Part shown: positions 37,501 through 46,654 of the stretch, piece after piece
Position numbering within the stretch: position 1 is the first letter of the stretch
Layout: each line of letters starts with the position of its first letter
From: Pseudoips prasinana
Lineage: Eukaryota > Arthropoda > Insecta > Lepidoptera > Nolidae
Length of the DNA stretch: 64,000 nucleotides
Direction: 5' to 3'
NCBI GenBank assembly: GCA_951640165.1
Contig: OX621253.1
Location: forward strand, 12,914,001-12,978,000
Notes under the pieces: generated by a model
The model's input: the letters and a program-made list of their open reading frames with translations, nothing else
The model's database searches: none
Told to the model about the DNA's origin: nothing
Position numbers and translations under genes: made by a program

Positions 37501-39664
37501 TGTCTTATCCACAGCCTCAACATTTGAATTCTCATCTTGTGGTGGCTCCTTCTCATAAGAGAACAAGTCATGTAACTTTCTGGTACCAACACTAAGGCTT
37601 GAGAATGAATTTGTTGACTTATCCTTAAATGGATTTGGTGACTTCTGTGTGTCCTTACTTTTGTTATTTTGATTTGTTTTGTCAGCAGCATCTTCATCGG
37701 GTGTATCATCATCTTTAGGTAGATTATTGAATACAACCCTCTTTAGTTTTGGTTTCTTTAAGACTTTACCTGAAGATATAGTACTAATGGCCGTGGTTTG
37801 TTCCTCACCATCAATAAATCTTTTATTAGGCTTGATTACTCTAGATGAATGAGCACTTCTGACTGGCAATACAAACTTGTTAGAGTTACTAGTTTCCTTT
37901 TCAACTGGAGATGTGTTTCTCGGTGGAGGTGACATGCATCGACTCTCACTAAATTGAGAAAATTTGTTCATGGGCTTTGATAAGGGATTTAAGTTCTTCC
38001 TTAGGTAACCCTCATGGTGTTCTAAACTTGATTTTGAGCTTAAATCAGTTAACTTTGCTGGTTTAAGAATACTGTTAAACATTGAGTATTCACTTGGTTT
38101 GAGAGATGATTTCTTTTTGATGATGGGTACGAGAGGTGCATGGTGTTTTATCGGAACCTTTTTTAGAGGAAAGAAGATATCCTCACAACTCTCAACAGTG
38201 CCAAATGTGACTTGTTTCTTGAGCTTAGGTTTTTCAGCTTTGACCGGTTCCATTTTGTTGTGTGACCGAGTCCTGACTGGAGATTTAGACAAATCACTGG
38301 TGGTTTTGTCAGGTTGGTCTGGTTTCTTAGTTGTTTCAGTCACTTTATTTTGGCAAGATGCATCTGTTTCCTTTTCATTATTGTTTTCTTTCTTTTCTTC
38401 TTCCTGAAATATTGAAACAAAGGAATGTCTATAATTTTTATTAAGCCCCAGGCATCATCTTTTCTAAATGGGAGTTCTTAACCTACTAATATTTCAAGCA
38501 CACTAAATAATAAGTCAAGTAAATACATTATAAATGGTTACAAAAGTTAACCTTGGTAGAGTCATTCATTTATTTTTGTCTAACTAACACTTAGTTTAGA
38601 CCTATCTTTAGTAAACTGTGTTAGCCATTTGCGCAATAAAATTATATGAATTATCTGTTTCTCAAGTTTATATAATAATTTAATAGCAAATGTGTATACA
38701 ATTATCAATTATTTGTATCATATTCTCATCTCATCAAGTTTAAAAGGCATCTTAGTATTAGCAATAACATCTTCAATATGAGTAGGTAAGTGATATAGGT
38801 TATGTTTTATTCTGACACAGACAATTTAGTATAGTTGCTGTGAATTAAGTCAACAAATCTACACAATACAGAGTAGGTATGTAAGTATGGTCCATACATC
38901 TGACTTTTTACAAACATGAGATATTATTGTATGGTGAAGTAGAAATATAATAACATACGAAGTAATAATAAGTCAATCATATCATAATCTGACAAATCAT
39001 TACTGACATGAAACATTAAGAGTCAAATTCTATATTAAAAGCAAATGCTTTCAATCAAAATTCATTTGTATCATTAAAATACTCAACCTTCTGCAAACAA
39101 TCAATATTCCTAATCTCTCAATGTTACAGAGATCATGCTATTGACAAAGTACATGACATATACTATGTATAGAGTCAAATATGTATAATGCAAAGGTTAT
39201 GTTTTACACCAAATCATGCTAATAGTTTGTTTGTAAATATACAGAAGCTATTTCAGTTTCTAACAAACGTTAATTTCACAGTGGTAAGCTTAATTAAGAC
39301 CAAAACAAATTGTAATGCACAGTTTACATTTTGTTGACATGAAATGGAACACGAAACTGTCAAAGTACGTAGATACATATTGACGCTCTACCTATCAAAT
39401 TATCGGCCAGAATGCTACCACTTATTACGTAAACACAACATTTCCTTATGTATAACCATATATTTTGTATTTAACACGATAATATCGTAAATGATAGCAA
39501 ATAAGCTGTACCTCTTGGTCACCAGCAAAATCATGAGTAGTAGAGCCGCGGGGTGGCGGGTGAGTCTCTGGACCAGTCTCATGGTAAACAGCTCCCGATA
39601 GAACACTAATGCGTTTTCTGTTTTGAAATTTGAGTGGTTTCCCTGGGAATCTCGACCTTCCCAT
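13379..39664 (-). CDS. trx: Trithorax histone H3K4 methyltransferase (KMT2A/MLL1 type), 13 coding exons
   Basis: Coding exons in order: 39664-39512, 38403-37188, 36025-35834, 35126-34789, 34355-33822, 33448-33275, 29593-29384, 28219-28058, 27803-18246, 18161-17938, 17857-17730, 16343-16153, 13552-13379. All junctions have GT and AG and compatible phases; the total is 4417 residues, longer than fly TRX and human KMT2A (about 3700-4000). Nuclear; it methylates H3K4 and keeps target genes active within a WDR5/ASH2/RBBP5-type complex. Domains: N-terminal [10 protein letters not shown] block, receptor-like C4 fingers (about 465-560), PHD1-3 (about 857-1035), bromodomain-like segment, extended PHD (1391-1497), FYRN (about 1540-1600), two Taspase1-type sites (about 1908 and 1943), a single zinc finger, Asn/Met/His/Gln-rich tract, FYRC (from about 4110), Win motif, SET (about 4273-4395), post-SET. 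No CXXC finger was seen. Untranslated exons and transcript ends cannot be fixed. Confidence 0.95.
14808..15062 (+). mobile_element. tRNA-derived SINE in trx intron 12
   Basis: A-box-like TAGCCTAGTTGGTAGTGC and B-box-like GGTTCGAATCC (14870) with the tail ATATTTGTGTGATGAGCACG..GATATTATTATTATTATT. The same family lies inverted at 45535-45775. Antisense to trx. Confidence 0.8.
15300..15805 (+). mobile_element. LTR-like segment (possible solo LTR) in trx intron 12
   Basis: Less AT-rich than its surroundings, with a TATA-like GGGTATATAAGCGG near 15447, an AATAAAA signal near 15746, and an end CCACCGCTCGTCACA followed at once by a second TATA-like ATATAAAAGAGC. These suggest promoter and polyadenylation parts of a long terminal repeat. 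No paired LTR and no internal genes are in the window, and the ends are uncertain. Confidence 0.35.
16153..16343 (-). CDS. trx: trx exon 12, SET core
   Basis: Acceptor TTTTGTAG|GTGACA, donor TGTGAT|GTGAGT. Codes [36 protein letters not shown] and the catalytic [12 protein letters not shown], with the NHSC SAM-binding motif intact. Confidence 0.95.
17440..17600 (-). repeat. Interspersed repeat in trx intron 11
   Basis: The reverse complement matches 57845-57990 (dUTPase intron) over AGTCAGAACATGTTTGTAGT, then TATACATTATTATTTCTAGT and onward. A third, diverged copy in the same orientation as this one runs off the right window edge at 63897-64000. Family unknown. Confidence 0.65.
17730..17857 (-). 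CDS. trx: trx exon 11, SET start
   Basis: Acceptor TTTTACAG|ACGA, donor GAAG|GTAAGC. Codes [20 protein letters not shown] and [19 protein letters not shown]; the HGRGLF motif contributes to the SAM-binding site of SET domains. Confidence 0.95.
17938..18161 (-). CDS. trx: trx exon 10, FYRC end and Win motif
   Basis: Acceptor ACATTTTAG|GCAAGT, donor TCTAG|GTAAGC. Codes [18 protein letters not shown], then [16 protein letters not shown] and [19 protein letters not shown] is the arginine motif that docks WDR5 in MLL proteins (human GSARAE), located as expected before SET. Confidence 0.9.
18246..27803 (-). CDS. trx: trx exon 9, giant 9.56-kb exon
   Basis: Acceptor ATTTCAG|ATGATG, donor CCTGGG|GTAAGT; 3186 codons without interruption. 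In order: PHD3 end ([15 protein letters not shown]), bromodomain-like residues ([20 protein letters not shown], then [12 protein letters not shown]), extended PHD (CVLCKVVGD to [11 protein letters not shown]), FYRN ([14 protein letters not shown]), Taspase1-type sites QLDGAAD and QLDGAED, finger [22 protein letters not shown]-hook-like [10 protein letters not shown], a Gln/Val/Ile-rich stretch, an Asn/Met/His/Gln-rich tract (about 22.4-19.0 kb), a charged helix [20 protein letters not shown] and most of FYRC ([20 protein letters not shown]). Confidence 0.95.
28058..28219 (-). CDS. trx: trx exon 8, PHD2/PHD3
   Basis: Acceptor TTTTCAG|ATTTGC, donor AGCAAG|GTATGT; 54 codons. Codes [31 protein letters not shown] and [19 protein letters not shown], the highly conserved PHD2-PHD3 bridge of TRX/MLL. 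Confidence 0.93.
28290..28560 (+). mobile_element. Degenerate repeat in trx intron 7
   Basis: A diverged copy of the unit at 49955-50215: GGACAATGGTTATTCTAGTG, GAGCTATTCAAGCTGCTCAT and CATATTTGGCGGTCACGGAC align with the better preserved copy. Confidence 0.55.
28844..29383 (-). repeat. 180-bp tandem array: three partial copies of trx exon 7
   Basis: Partial exon copies lie at 29346-29204, 29166-29024 and 28986-28844, spaced exactly 180 bp. Each lacks the first 67 bp of the exon, starts after TATTACTAG and keeps the CAG|GTAACT donor (GTTACCTG on the plus strand). The 37-bp spacers are nearly identical. The middle copy differs by one base (29106 G instead of A), and the last spacer (28807-28843) is diverged. 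Reading through any donor meets TAG seven codons on (VTSSLV then stop), so the copies must be spliced out to make full-length TRX. Each copy is 143 bp, not a multiple of three, so inclusion would also shift the frame. Confidence 0.9.
29384..29593 (-). CDS. trx: trx exon 7, PHD1/PHD2 (full copy)
   Basis: Acceptor TGGTGCAG|ATGTTG, donor CCGCAG|GTAACT; 70 codons. Codes [14 protein letters not shown], a short Ala/Gly linker, [12 protein letters not shown] and [14 protein letters not shown], that is the end of PHD1 and most of PHD2. It is extremely GC-rich (runs of GCG/CGC) in an AT-rich gene. Its 3' 143 bp are repeated three more times just downstream. Confidence 0.9.
29655..29970 (+). mobile_element. 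CTAGCTG-family repeat in trx intron 6
   Basis: Begins CTAGCTGTGCCCCGCGGTTT and ends TTATTATATGTATAGAT, about 315 bp; the same unit as at 3230-3545 (inverted), 54519-54842 and 62273-62592. Confidence 0.75.
30083..30223. mobile_element. 141-bp palindromic MITE, copy 2 (trx intron 6)
   Basis: GTACAGACGCCAGCACATCC at the left and GATGAGCTGGCGTCTGTAC at the right, with the same interior as copies 1 and 3. Confidence 0.85.
30395..30625 (+). mobile_element. Degenerate SINE in trx intron 6
   Basis: A decayed tRNA-like head (GGCGACTTAACCGGTAGCCC, then CTGGTCGTAAGTTTGATGGG), followed by the shared tail TTTGTGTGATGAGTATGATT..GTCTGGGTGTAATTTAT, as in the SINE at 50680-50915. Confidence 0.55.
31431..31510 (-). 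mobile_element. 3' end fragment of an R1-type LINE
   Basis: ATAAGGCAGGGGGAATCCCT..CATGCCTCCCGCAAGAACC resembles the 3' end of the truncated LINE at 45924-45965 (GATAAGGCAGGGGGAATGCT). Only the tail remains. Confidence 0.45.
32053..32256 (+). pseudogene. N-terminal part of repeated arthropod transposon-like protein
   Basis: Sixty-seven codons starting [20 protein letters not shown]. It has CYICG, then PHKVCTTC 40-odd residues later, a CxxC..HxxxCxxC zinc-binding layout as in short N-terminal finger domains. It stops at TGA after VRELEN. I recall close relatives as multicopy uncharacterised arthropod proteins of about 500 residues (memory, not searched). Only the first part is kept here. Confidence 0.6.
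32257..32638 (+). pseudogene. C-terminal part of the same repeated protein
   Basis: In a different frame from the N-terminal piece, an open stretch codes [56 protein letters not shown] and [13 protein letters not shown], and ends at TAA (32636-32638). The [10 protein letters not shown] and ADYCW blocks are typical of the C-terminus of this family. The middle (several hundred residues, including any catalytic core) is missing, so the product is not functional as a whole. Confidence 0.6.
33060..33200. repeat. Repeat with AGCGGAATTAACACTAC end (trx intron 6)
   Basis: The inverted pair TGTAGTGTTAATTGCGC (33117) / TAGCGGAATTAACACTACA (33178), with GAAATCAGGCGTAACTTTGC, recurs in inverted form at 52764-52850. 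Probably a short non-autonomous element. Confidence 0.55.
33275..33448 (-). CDS. trx: trx exon 6, start of PHD1
   Basis: Acceptor TTTAG|GTGCGC, donor GAGAAG|GTAAGA; 58 codons. Contains [20 protein letters not shown] and ends with [12 protein letters not shown], whose two cysteines open PHD finger 1. Confidence 0.9.
33822..34355 (-). CDS. trx: trx exon 5
   Basis: Acceptor TTCCAG|GATAAA, donor ACAAAT|GTAAGT; 178 codons. Lys/Arg-rich opening ([17 protein letters not shown]), then the conserved [20 protein letters not shown] block of TRX and an acidic tail. Confidence 0.9.
34789..35126 (-). CDS. trx: trx exon 4, second C4 finger
   Basis: Acceptor ATTTGTAG|GTAATTGC. Codes [20 protein letters not shown], completing the receptor-like finger pair, then a Thr/Pro/Asn-rich linker. 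Donor ACAGAG|GTAAGA, phase 0. Confidence 0.9.
35160..35395 (-). mobile_element. tRNA-derived SINE in trx intron 3
   Basis: The reverse strand shows a B-box-like GGTTCGATTCCC (plus GGGAATCGAACC) and the tail AAACATGTTTGTTTGTCC..CTTTGCTTAGTTTGGG. It matches the SINE interrupted at 45780-46830. Confidence 0.75.
35575..35716. mobile_element. 142-bp palindromic MITE, copy 3 (trx intron 3)
   Basis: GTACAGATACCAGCACATCC to GATGTGCTGGCGTCTGTAC; third copy of the family at 8837 and 30083. Confidence 0.85.
35834..36025 (-). CDS. trx: trx exon 3, first C4 finger
   Basis: Acceptor TTTTTCAG|CTCC, donor GAAG|GTATGT. Codes [20 protein letters not shown] and [13 protein letters not shown]. Paired CxxC with an aromatic-basic helix is the nuclear-receptor-like DNA-binding segment known in fly TRX. 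Confidence 0.9.
36389..36556 (+). mobile_element. CTAGCTG-family repeat, short subfamily (trx intron 2)
   Basis: CTAGCTGTGCCCCGCAGTGT, then GGAGCCCGAGACCTTTCCAA to TTTTTATATAGTAGAAG; same subfamily as the tandem pair at 46934-47275. Confidence 0.75.
37188..38403 (-). CDS. trx: trx exon 2
   Basis: Acceptor ATATTTCAG|GAAGAAG, donor TCCT|GTAAGT, phase 1 out. It codes about 405 residues of low-complexity, charged, Ser/Pro/Lys-rich and presumably disordered sequence, with a [18 protein letters not shown] motif and an acidic serine run ([17 protein letters not shown]). No folded domain seen. Confidence 0.85.
39512..39664 (-). CDS. trx: trx exon 1
   Basis: Encodes 51 residues starting [20 protein letters not shown], the conserved insect TRX N-terminus. 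An upstream in-frame ATG would add 8 residues (MFVYVQIK), but the family start is MGRS, so that ATG is preferred. Donor GAG|GTACAG, phase 0. Confidence 0.9.
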
Positions 39665-39790
39665 TTTGATTTGCACGTAAACGAACACTCAGTGCGTTCT
39701 TAGCGCTCGCGAGGACACTGGCGCAGTGGCGCGCATGCTCGGGCCCGCGCGCTCCGCAACGCCATTTCACTCATTTATGCAATGTGTATA
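39665..39790 (-). promoter_or_regulatory. Probable trx promoter/5' UTR, CpG-rich
   Basis: Just upstream of the trx start codon the sequence turns CpG-rich (GCGCTCGCGAGG, GCGCGCATGCTCGGGCCCGC). An NRF1-like GCGCATGC and a GCCATTT motif (PHO/YY1 core GCCAT) are present. No TATA box is evident close by. The transcription start cannot be fixed. Confidence 0.45.
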
Positions 39791-40299
39791 ACAAAATACA
39801 ACGCAGTTCTCATTGCACGTACGTTCAAACATAAACACTAGCATCACCCTTCACATTATTCACTAAAACCATCACTTAACACTGTTTTTGCAAAAGACGA
39901 CACCATCCATCATTTTTAATGGTCGACTGGTTGTAAGCGCCGTAGTCGTATCGCTTCCATTCAACTAAGCGTCGGCTACTAATGAAACAAAAGAGAATGT
40001 AGCGATACACCCGATACTACGGCACTGCACGTTACTAATCCTGCGTTTAGTTTCATTTGATTATTTACTTGAACACTAAACAAATTAAATTATTAAAATT
40101 GAATCGCCGTAATTTGACAAAGATGGCTGTTCGCCGCGCTTTAACAATAGCGTACACGAGTGATTAACGAGACGAGGCGCGAGGCCGCGGTGTGAACGAC
40201 ACCTGGCTCTCGGAGGCCAGTTATGGATTTTGAACCAATCGCGACGTTAATTCGGACCGGTATGAAAACAAACATGTCGCTCGCTACAGTACACTCGTT

Positions 40300-43200
40300 A
40301 CCGCGATACTCTATCTATCTATACATAGACGTATCACTCATTTTTCATCAATAAAAATGCTGTTGTGCTTGATATCTTATTATAAAACTGCGCAAACGGG
40401 TCAGGATCGTAACATTATTAACTGCTATTTAGCCAGTATCTTGGTTCTTTTGTTACTTGAGATTATATTTTATGAACCATTAATTTTCCATGTTATCTTT
40501 AACTCTTGTTGTTAAGATTAACAGATTTTGGTAACTCTACCGATTAAAATGTCAAATCGGTCAAAGTGAACTCTACTATAGCGCTACATTGATATTTTGT
40601 TTCATGTTATGAGCAAGTGGCATTCTATCTTTAAAGGCACATGTGATAACATTTCTTTAAAAAAATTAAGCATCCGTGTTAAGAGGTCTTTAGCTATGCG
40701 TCATTGCTCGACAAGTTTAATCAATTTATTGGCTAAATGACTTTACCGCAATAAAAACCACTGGTTGATAGAGTCGATTATTAGAGCTTTGTTTTGCATC
40801 CCGCTTTAACACAGACGTTTATAAAGGGCGTGCAAATCGAGATTCTTAAAGATAGAGCTATTATTTTTTGTTTTAGTTCGAAATATTGTTACTGACTCTA
40901 CATTTTTTTAGTGTTAGGTAATCAAATTAATAGAACGAATTCTATGTAATTTGATCGAAGCGTAACATTTTTTGTAATATTAGAATGTAACTGGTTTTTT
41001 ATTAAGTATCGCACGGAGAGGGAAGCAAATTTTACGAAGTTAGTCATGAGTAGTTAAATAGGTATCTATTTATTGATTATTTAAGTTCCTATAGCTTTGA
41101 CTTATCTACGTTTAACGCTCAATTTGCTAAGATAGGTAGGTAAATAGAGTATAATTAGTGGATAAACACCTTATATGTTAAGATATTTATTGTGTGATCT
41201 TACTATAGAGTCGAGAAAGATCATTTGAAACCATTCTCTGATAACAATTACCAATTCGGGCAATGATTTTTAATTATGTAGATGGGTACCTACCCTATTA
41301 ACCTACCAAGGTGTGTGAAGTTAATACTTACAGAATGTTGGACTTTAGGTAAGTTCCAACTTTTGGCCGGAGGGACCTATTTGGTTATGTATTTTACTAT
41401 TTGATGATGATTCTAATTATTCGTGAAATATTTTCTCATAAAACTATTGAGTCACCGATTATCTTGATATGTGTTTTATTTCATACATATAGTAGTATAA
41501 TAACGTTGATTGAAAGTGAACCAATTTTTTAAATTTGCTATTGATATGAGCATTATGTTTAAAAACAAAGTATAGGTAGGTACCTATTTAGTTGTTTAAT
41601 ATTTTAAAAGCATCTTAAATTCTATATACACCTACTAAAAAATGTACTATTATGTAAACTATTATTAAAATAAATACAATTGTGAATTATGAACGGTACC
41701 TAAGCTTCGCTATAAAATTTAAAAAATGAGTTCGGTGGTAAATACTTTACGAAAACCACCCATATATTCTACGAGATAAAACTCTATATATCTTAACCAC
41801 CAACATGGCGTGGACTGAACGTAATCCATTCATATATATCTACCTAACTGGAGAAGAGATGATGTATAATTAATAACCTACATACAAGGCATAGCTATAG
41901 ATGTATTATTAGACTACGTCGGATTATAAATTAATAATATGCGGTAAACAAAACATAACAGGGACAAATAATCAAGCGTCCTTGGCAAATGCGAATCGAT
42001 AGATCATGAGTGCATAACAAATATTAGTAGGGACCATAGGGATATGCAAAACATTTAATTAAGCTATAAATTGTTTACGTTTTAAGTATACTTAATAGAT
42101 ATTATTATTTTCAGAGAGATAGAGAGATGTTTAAATACAGTTTGTATTAAAATGTTTATTTATTTAAATAAAAGCTATTGTCTACCTATTCATGGAGGAT
42201 CAGTGGTTTTAATGTTTTTTTTTGTAGGTAGGTACAAAGGAATTTTACCATTGTAATTTAATAATTATTAACATAAGTACTTTTTATTATATAGGAAAAC
42301 ACCACAAATACATGTTTACTTATGTGTTCGTTTATACTTAATTATTAATCTTCATTAATTATTTACAATGAATGAGCGTTGTGAAATCATAGTATTGTGG
42401 TAGTACTATTAGTGGCTATACAACTACGTAGGTAAGCTTATGTAGTACCCGCACCCTACGCTACACAGTGAACCCCAAAACTACCGGTCGATCATGCGTA
42501 AAGGGCGGAGAAGGGCTGATAAAGAGGGAAGCTTGTCGGTGTTTGAACTCTAGCTCGCGATACATATAACTACAGACAAACTCGGAGATCATAAAACTAG
42601 AATACATCACAAAAACTTTTACTAGTTACACTTAAGTTAATACTGACCTCTAGCGTAAGTTATGTGAACAAAAAGTTCCTTGCTGAAATGCTTCCTGAAA
42701 TAGGCACATTGAGAACGGGTGGCATTTCCTCGGACTTGGATCGAAGCGAAACAATTCACAGTCACAATTCTAAGCAATTATCACTTAAACCTCACTATTT
42801 TTCACTTGAATTCATATTAATTTCACTCACACTAATTGTTGATATTTTGAAAATAACAATCCGCGTGTAAATATTATGGTAGGAGTAATATTTACATCAG
42901 TTTCATTGCGCTGGTGTATGTGCGTGAAACTGTAGTAGCCAGACTGGCGGTGAGACGACGCGCATGTCGCGAGGGACTCGCTGTAAATATAAAAATGGAC
43001 AAACTCCCCTTCTTGGGGGCTCACCGAATGAATCACAGTATATCACTAATCTCACACGCACTCCGGTATTTTTTTTAATAGACGCAACGTATTATTTCGG
43101 GTGCATAGGTCGCGGTCGTTATGCGAAATGCTTAGTAGATGATTTAAATTTGAGCGGTATCGAATTATAATGCAAACTTCCGTATAGCTAGTAACAAAAT

Positions 43201-44030
43201 ATTGATCGAGGCGACTGCCGCTGTGGTTGGTCGACATTTTCAAAGGGCCAGGCTTTGGGATGGAGATAATCGTTGTAGATCACCCGCCTGCTATCCGTAT
43301 TGTGCCCAAATCCGTGTGCTCTTTGTAGCAGGTAGAATTTTTTGTATTGTTTGGGTCGCATACTAAGGAATTAAGAGTAGGTAAAAAATGAGTCATGAGA
43401 TGGTTTTAAGTTTGAATGGATATTGAAGAATGTACAGATATCCGTCTAACTTTACCAACTTCAGTTTTGTAGAGAGAATTATGTTTGAAAGTTTTATGAA
43501 CTAGGTATTTGGCGCGTTTGACTTTGTTTAGTTTTGTACGTTAGTATTGTACATAAGCTAGATAGAGCACTATACCTAGATGCTGAAGCACAACATCATA
43601 CCTAAGAATAGGTCGGTAACAGCATTAAGTTATTTTGTAATTACAATACAATAGTGCATCACTTATCTGAGGCCTATATGTATTCTTTTATACATACATA
43701 CGCCACTAGTTATCTAGAAACCGCTAATTACAGTGCTACAGACAGACACATTTGTAGAGGCTTAACATTAATAACACCCTTTATTTTGTGTTGGAATTTA
43801 AAACAAAAATGATATTTTTTTTTATCCGATATTTTTTACAACAAACATAGTTACACAGTCTAGCTTTTAGTAGAATATGTCTTTTAATAAGTATTTACAT
43901 GCTTATCAGCATAAAACAGACTTATTAACTCTATAAAGATTCATGTCCCTCAGATATTATTTTTATTCACGGTTATTTTATTTATTACATATTTATTTAT
44001 TTTTAGCTGTTTATTTTATATTTATTTATT
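40300..44030. other. AT-rich intergenic stretch, no gene supported
   Basis: No ORF with a recognisable product. A less AT-rich block with more CpG at about 42450-43250 may be a promoter or an unrecognised exon (see findings). Confidence 0.4.
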
Positions 44031-44034
44031 TATA

Positions 44035-44081
44035 GTTTGGATTGACATGGAATCTATGCCAATATCCATGTCAATCCAAAC
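44035..44081. repeat. Perfect 17-bp hairpin, 13-nt loop
   Basis: GTTTGGATTGACATGGA and its exact reverse complement separated by ATCTATGCCAATA; AT-rich simple sequence precedes it. Confidence 0.85.
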
Positions 44082-45534
44082 AAGGTTTTATATTTATTTT
44101 TAACTATTTTGATAGGTGAATAGTTGGCGAAAACAGTGAAGTTACTTTTGCTGATAACTGTACGTGACATAAAGGGTGCAAGTGATATTTTTTTATTGAT
44201 CGCTCCCGCAGAATTACGGCTTTTAGATATAGCCCGCAGACAGATAGACAGACAGAAATAAAGACGGACGGACAGCAGAGGCTCAGTTATCGGGTTCCGA
44301 TGGTATACTTTAGGTAGGTACCCTAAAAAGTATTAGTATTTTATCTGCCCTTAAAAATCCTTGTATCGTAGGACATCAACCAACTTTAAGTCGTGGTTGA
44401 TGTGCCGTGGCCGTGACGTGCACAAGTGTGATATCTTTATCGTCAATATAAGGTTGAAAATAACATGACATAATATCAATTTTCATTAATTTTATAGGCT
44501 TCAAACCGACTCCAAAAAAAAGGATGAGGAGTTTCTCCATTTGTTTATTTTTTTGTGTGTTTTGTATGTGTCTCACATACTTATACAATTTGTAACTTAA
44601 TTAACGCACATCCTGAAAATATGTAGTTTGTTCAGAATCGTTTACTGAATCGATTTATATCATTTTTAATATAGGTAATTTTTTATGCCAATATGATTAA
44701 AACTACGGAAATTATTGACATATTAACCCTGTACAGTCAAAACTAATTGAAATGGACCGTAAATCAAAGTAATAAGACTTTTAAAATCGCAGTTTATTTT
44801 TATCCATACAAATTCCATCATTCAATAAAAAATATAGAAAAATAAACTTTATTCCCAGAAACCAATTTAGTACTTAAATAACAATGCATATACATGTTAA
44901 ATAAAAAATTCAGTGTATGTATTATGATAACATCATAATATTCTAATTGGGGTGTTTGAGGGTGTGCGTTAATTACGTTACATGTTGTATATTTAGGAAT
45001 ATAATATACGTATGTGTATCAGCTGTTTTTCTTAGTTGCGATCAGATGGCAGTGTAGTATTAGTTGTCTCAAGCTATTTATTTATTTTTATTGACTAAAT
45101 GCGTAAAAATGCGTATAATTCTTCAAATACCAAAACATTGCATTTCCCCTCATTTAAAGTAATAATTTAAGTTAAGCCACTTTCAATAGTCGAAATCGTC
45201 ATGGTGCCTTGATATACATATTTCTTAGTGAAGTGCGCCTTCAACTCGACACTTGAACACACACTTGAGCGTGTGGACGGCCATCCTTACACCCTGTCTG
45301 TACTCCATAAATTGCAGGTTTCCTATTAAATAATTCCCGCTCAAGAAATCCTTGAGTCGCGACTCGGGTATGAATTCGGACGCAAAACGCAACCAAGCCA
45401 CTTCCTTAATAAATAAATATAATAAATAAATAAAACTTCATTTTAATATTGAGCACAAAATGTTTACTGTTTATGGGAATCGAACGGAAAATATCCTCCA
45501 AATAGAAATTCAGACTATACTATTTTTTATACTA

Positions 45535-45775
45535 TTTAGGGACAATGTCACACACATCATCCTAGCCCCAAACTAAGCAAAGCTTGTACTATGGGTACCA
45601 GGCGACGATATACATACTTATATAGGTAGATAAATACTTATATACATAGAAAACATCCATGACTCAGAAACAAATATTCGTGCTCATCACACAAATATTT
45701 GCACATACCGGGATTCGAACCCAAGACCACCAGCTTCGTAGGCAGGAGCACTACCAACTAGGCTACGGTAGACTA
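45535..45775 (-). mobile_element. tRNA-derived SINE
   Basis: Reverse complement of the family at 14808-15062: on the plus strand GGGATTCGAACCCAAGACCA and GCACTACCAACTAGGCTACGG, with tail GGGACAATGTCACACACATC at the left. Confidence 0.8.
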
Positions 45776-45903
45776 GAATAATAATATCCGCGGACATTAT
45801 AATATCTTCAGACATTATTCAGACACGGTCATGTAATCCCAAACTAAGCAGAACTTGTAATATGGAAACCAGATAACTAGATAACTAATATACTACATAT
45901 ACC

Positions 45904-46654
45904 ATTTTTTTTTTTTTTTTTTGATAAGGCAGGGGGAATGCTAATGCATGCCACCCGCAAAAAGTGTCTGCGGGTGGGTATGTCGGACTCGCACCGACTA
46001 AACCTAACCTGCCGTGGACTTCGTCTGGCGCCTAATGGGGGGAGCCCCGGGAACGCGGGTATGCTGCTCCGGTGCCCCCCTTTTGCGCCGTGTCCCAGAT
46101 GGTCGGGACACGCACCCGGGGAGGACTGTGAGTTGCCCTCCCCATTTGCCGACTCCTGCCAGTACGGCACAGCGACTGTGCCACAAACAGTTCGCTGTCT
46201 TCCCGGGGCTGCTTGCACATGGCAGCAGTAGAGGACACTTCTCATACTGCCACCGCAACCCCGAGGGGAGTAGGGCTAACGGCTGCCGCCGCCGCCCCGA
46301 CGCCTCCTCCGTCTACGAGCGGGGTCGGCTCGCTCCCGATCCCGCTCGGCGGCCTCCTTCTGGAGCATGACTGCTTCGCAGAAGGAGACCACGGCGTCCC
46401 ATTTGGTGGAGTCGCCAGCCAGCATCGCATACATGACTGCTGGCGGCGAAAGATCCCGTCCGATCTCAGCGACCAGGACTCGTCTCTCGGCCTCCCAGGC
46501 CGGGCACTCCTCCAGCGTATGCTGGGCAGAGTCCAGGTCGCTCCCGCAATGGTGACAGTGTGCCGTCACTTCTCGGCCGATCCGGCACAGATACTCACCG
46601 AAACACCCGTGTCCGGTGAGTATCTGAGTCAGTCTGTAGGTGACGCAACCGCCC
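45904..46654 (-). mobile_element. 5'-truncated R1-type LINE with 14-bp target duplication
   Basis: Flanked by ATACTACATATACC at 45890-45903 and 46655-46668. A poly(T) of about 20 on the plus strand at the left is the poly(A) end of a minus-strand insertion. It contains the C-terminus of ORF2 and a GC-rich 3' UTR. Confidence 0.92.
46276..46653 (-). pseudogene. C-terminal end of R1-type LINE ORF2
   Basis: Codes YRLTQILTGHGCFGEYLCRI and CHHCGSDLDSAQHTLEECPA, the zinc-knuckle region (CxxC..H....C) that ends R1-clade reverse transcriptase proteins, followed by VSFCEAVMLQKEAAERDRER and an Arg/Gly-rich tail. The endonuclease and reverse transcriptase domains are lost by 5' truncation. The frame itself is unbroken, which agrees with a fairly recent insertion. 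Confidence 0.85.

Noticed and set aside
37241..37558. Plus-strand ORF opposite trx exon 2
   Set aside because: Shadow of the trx coding strand with no domain.
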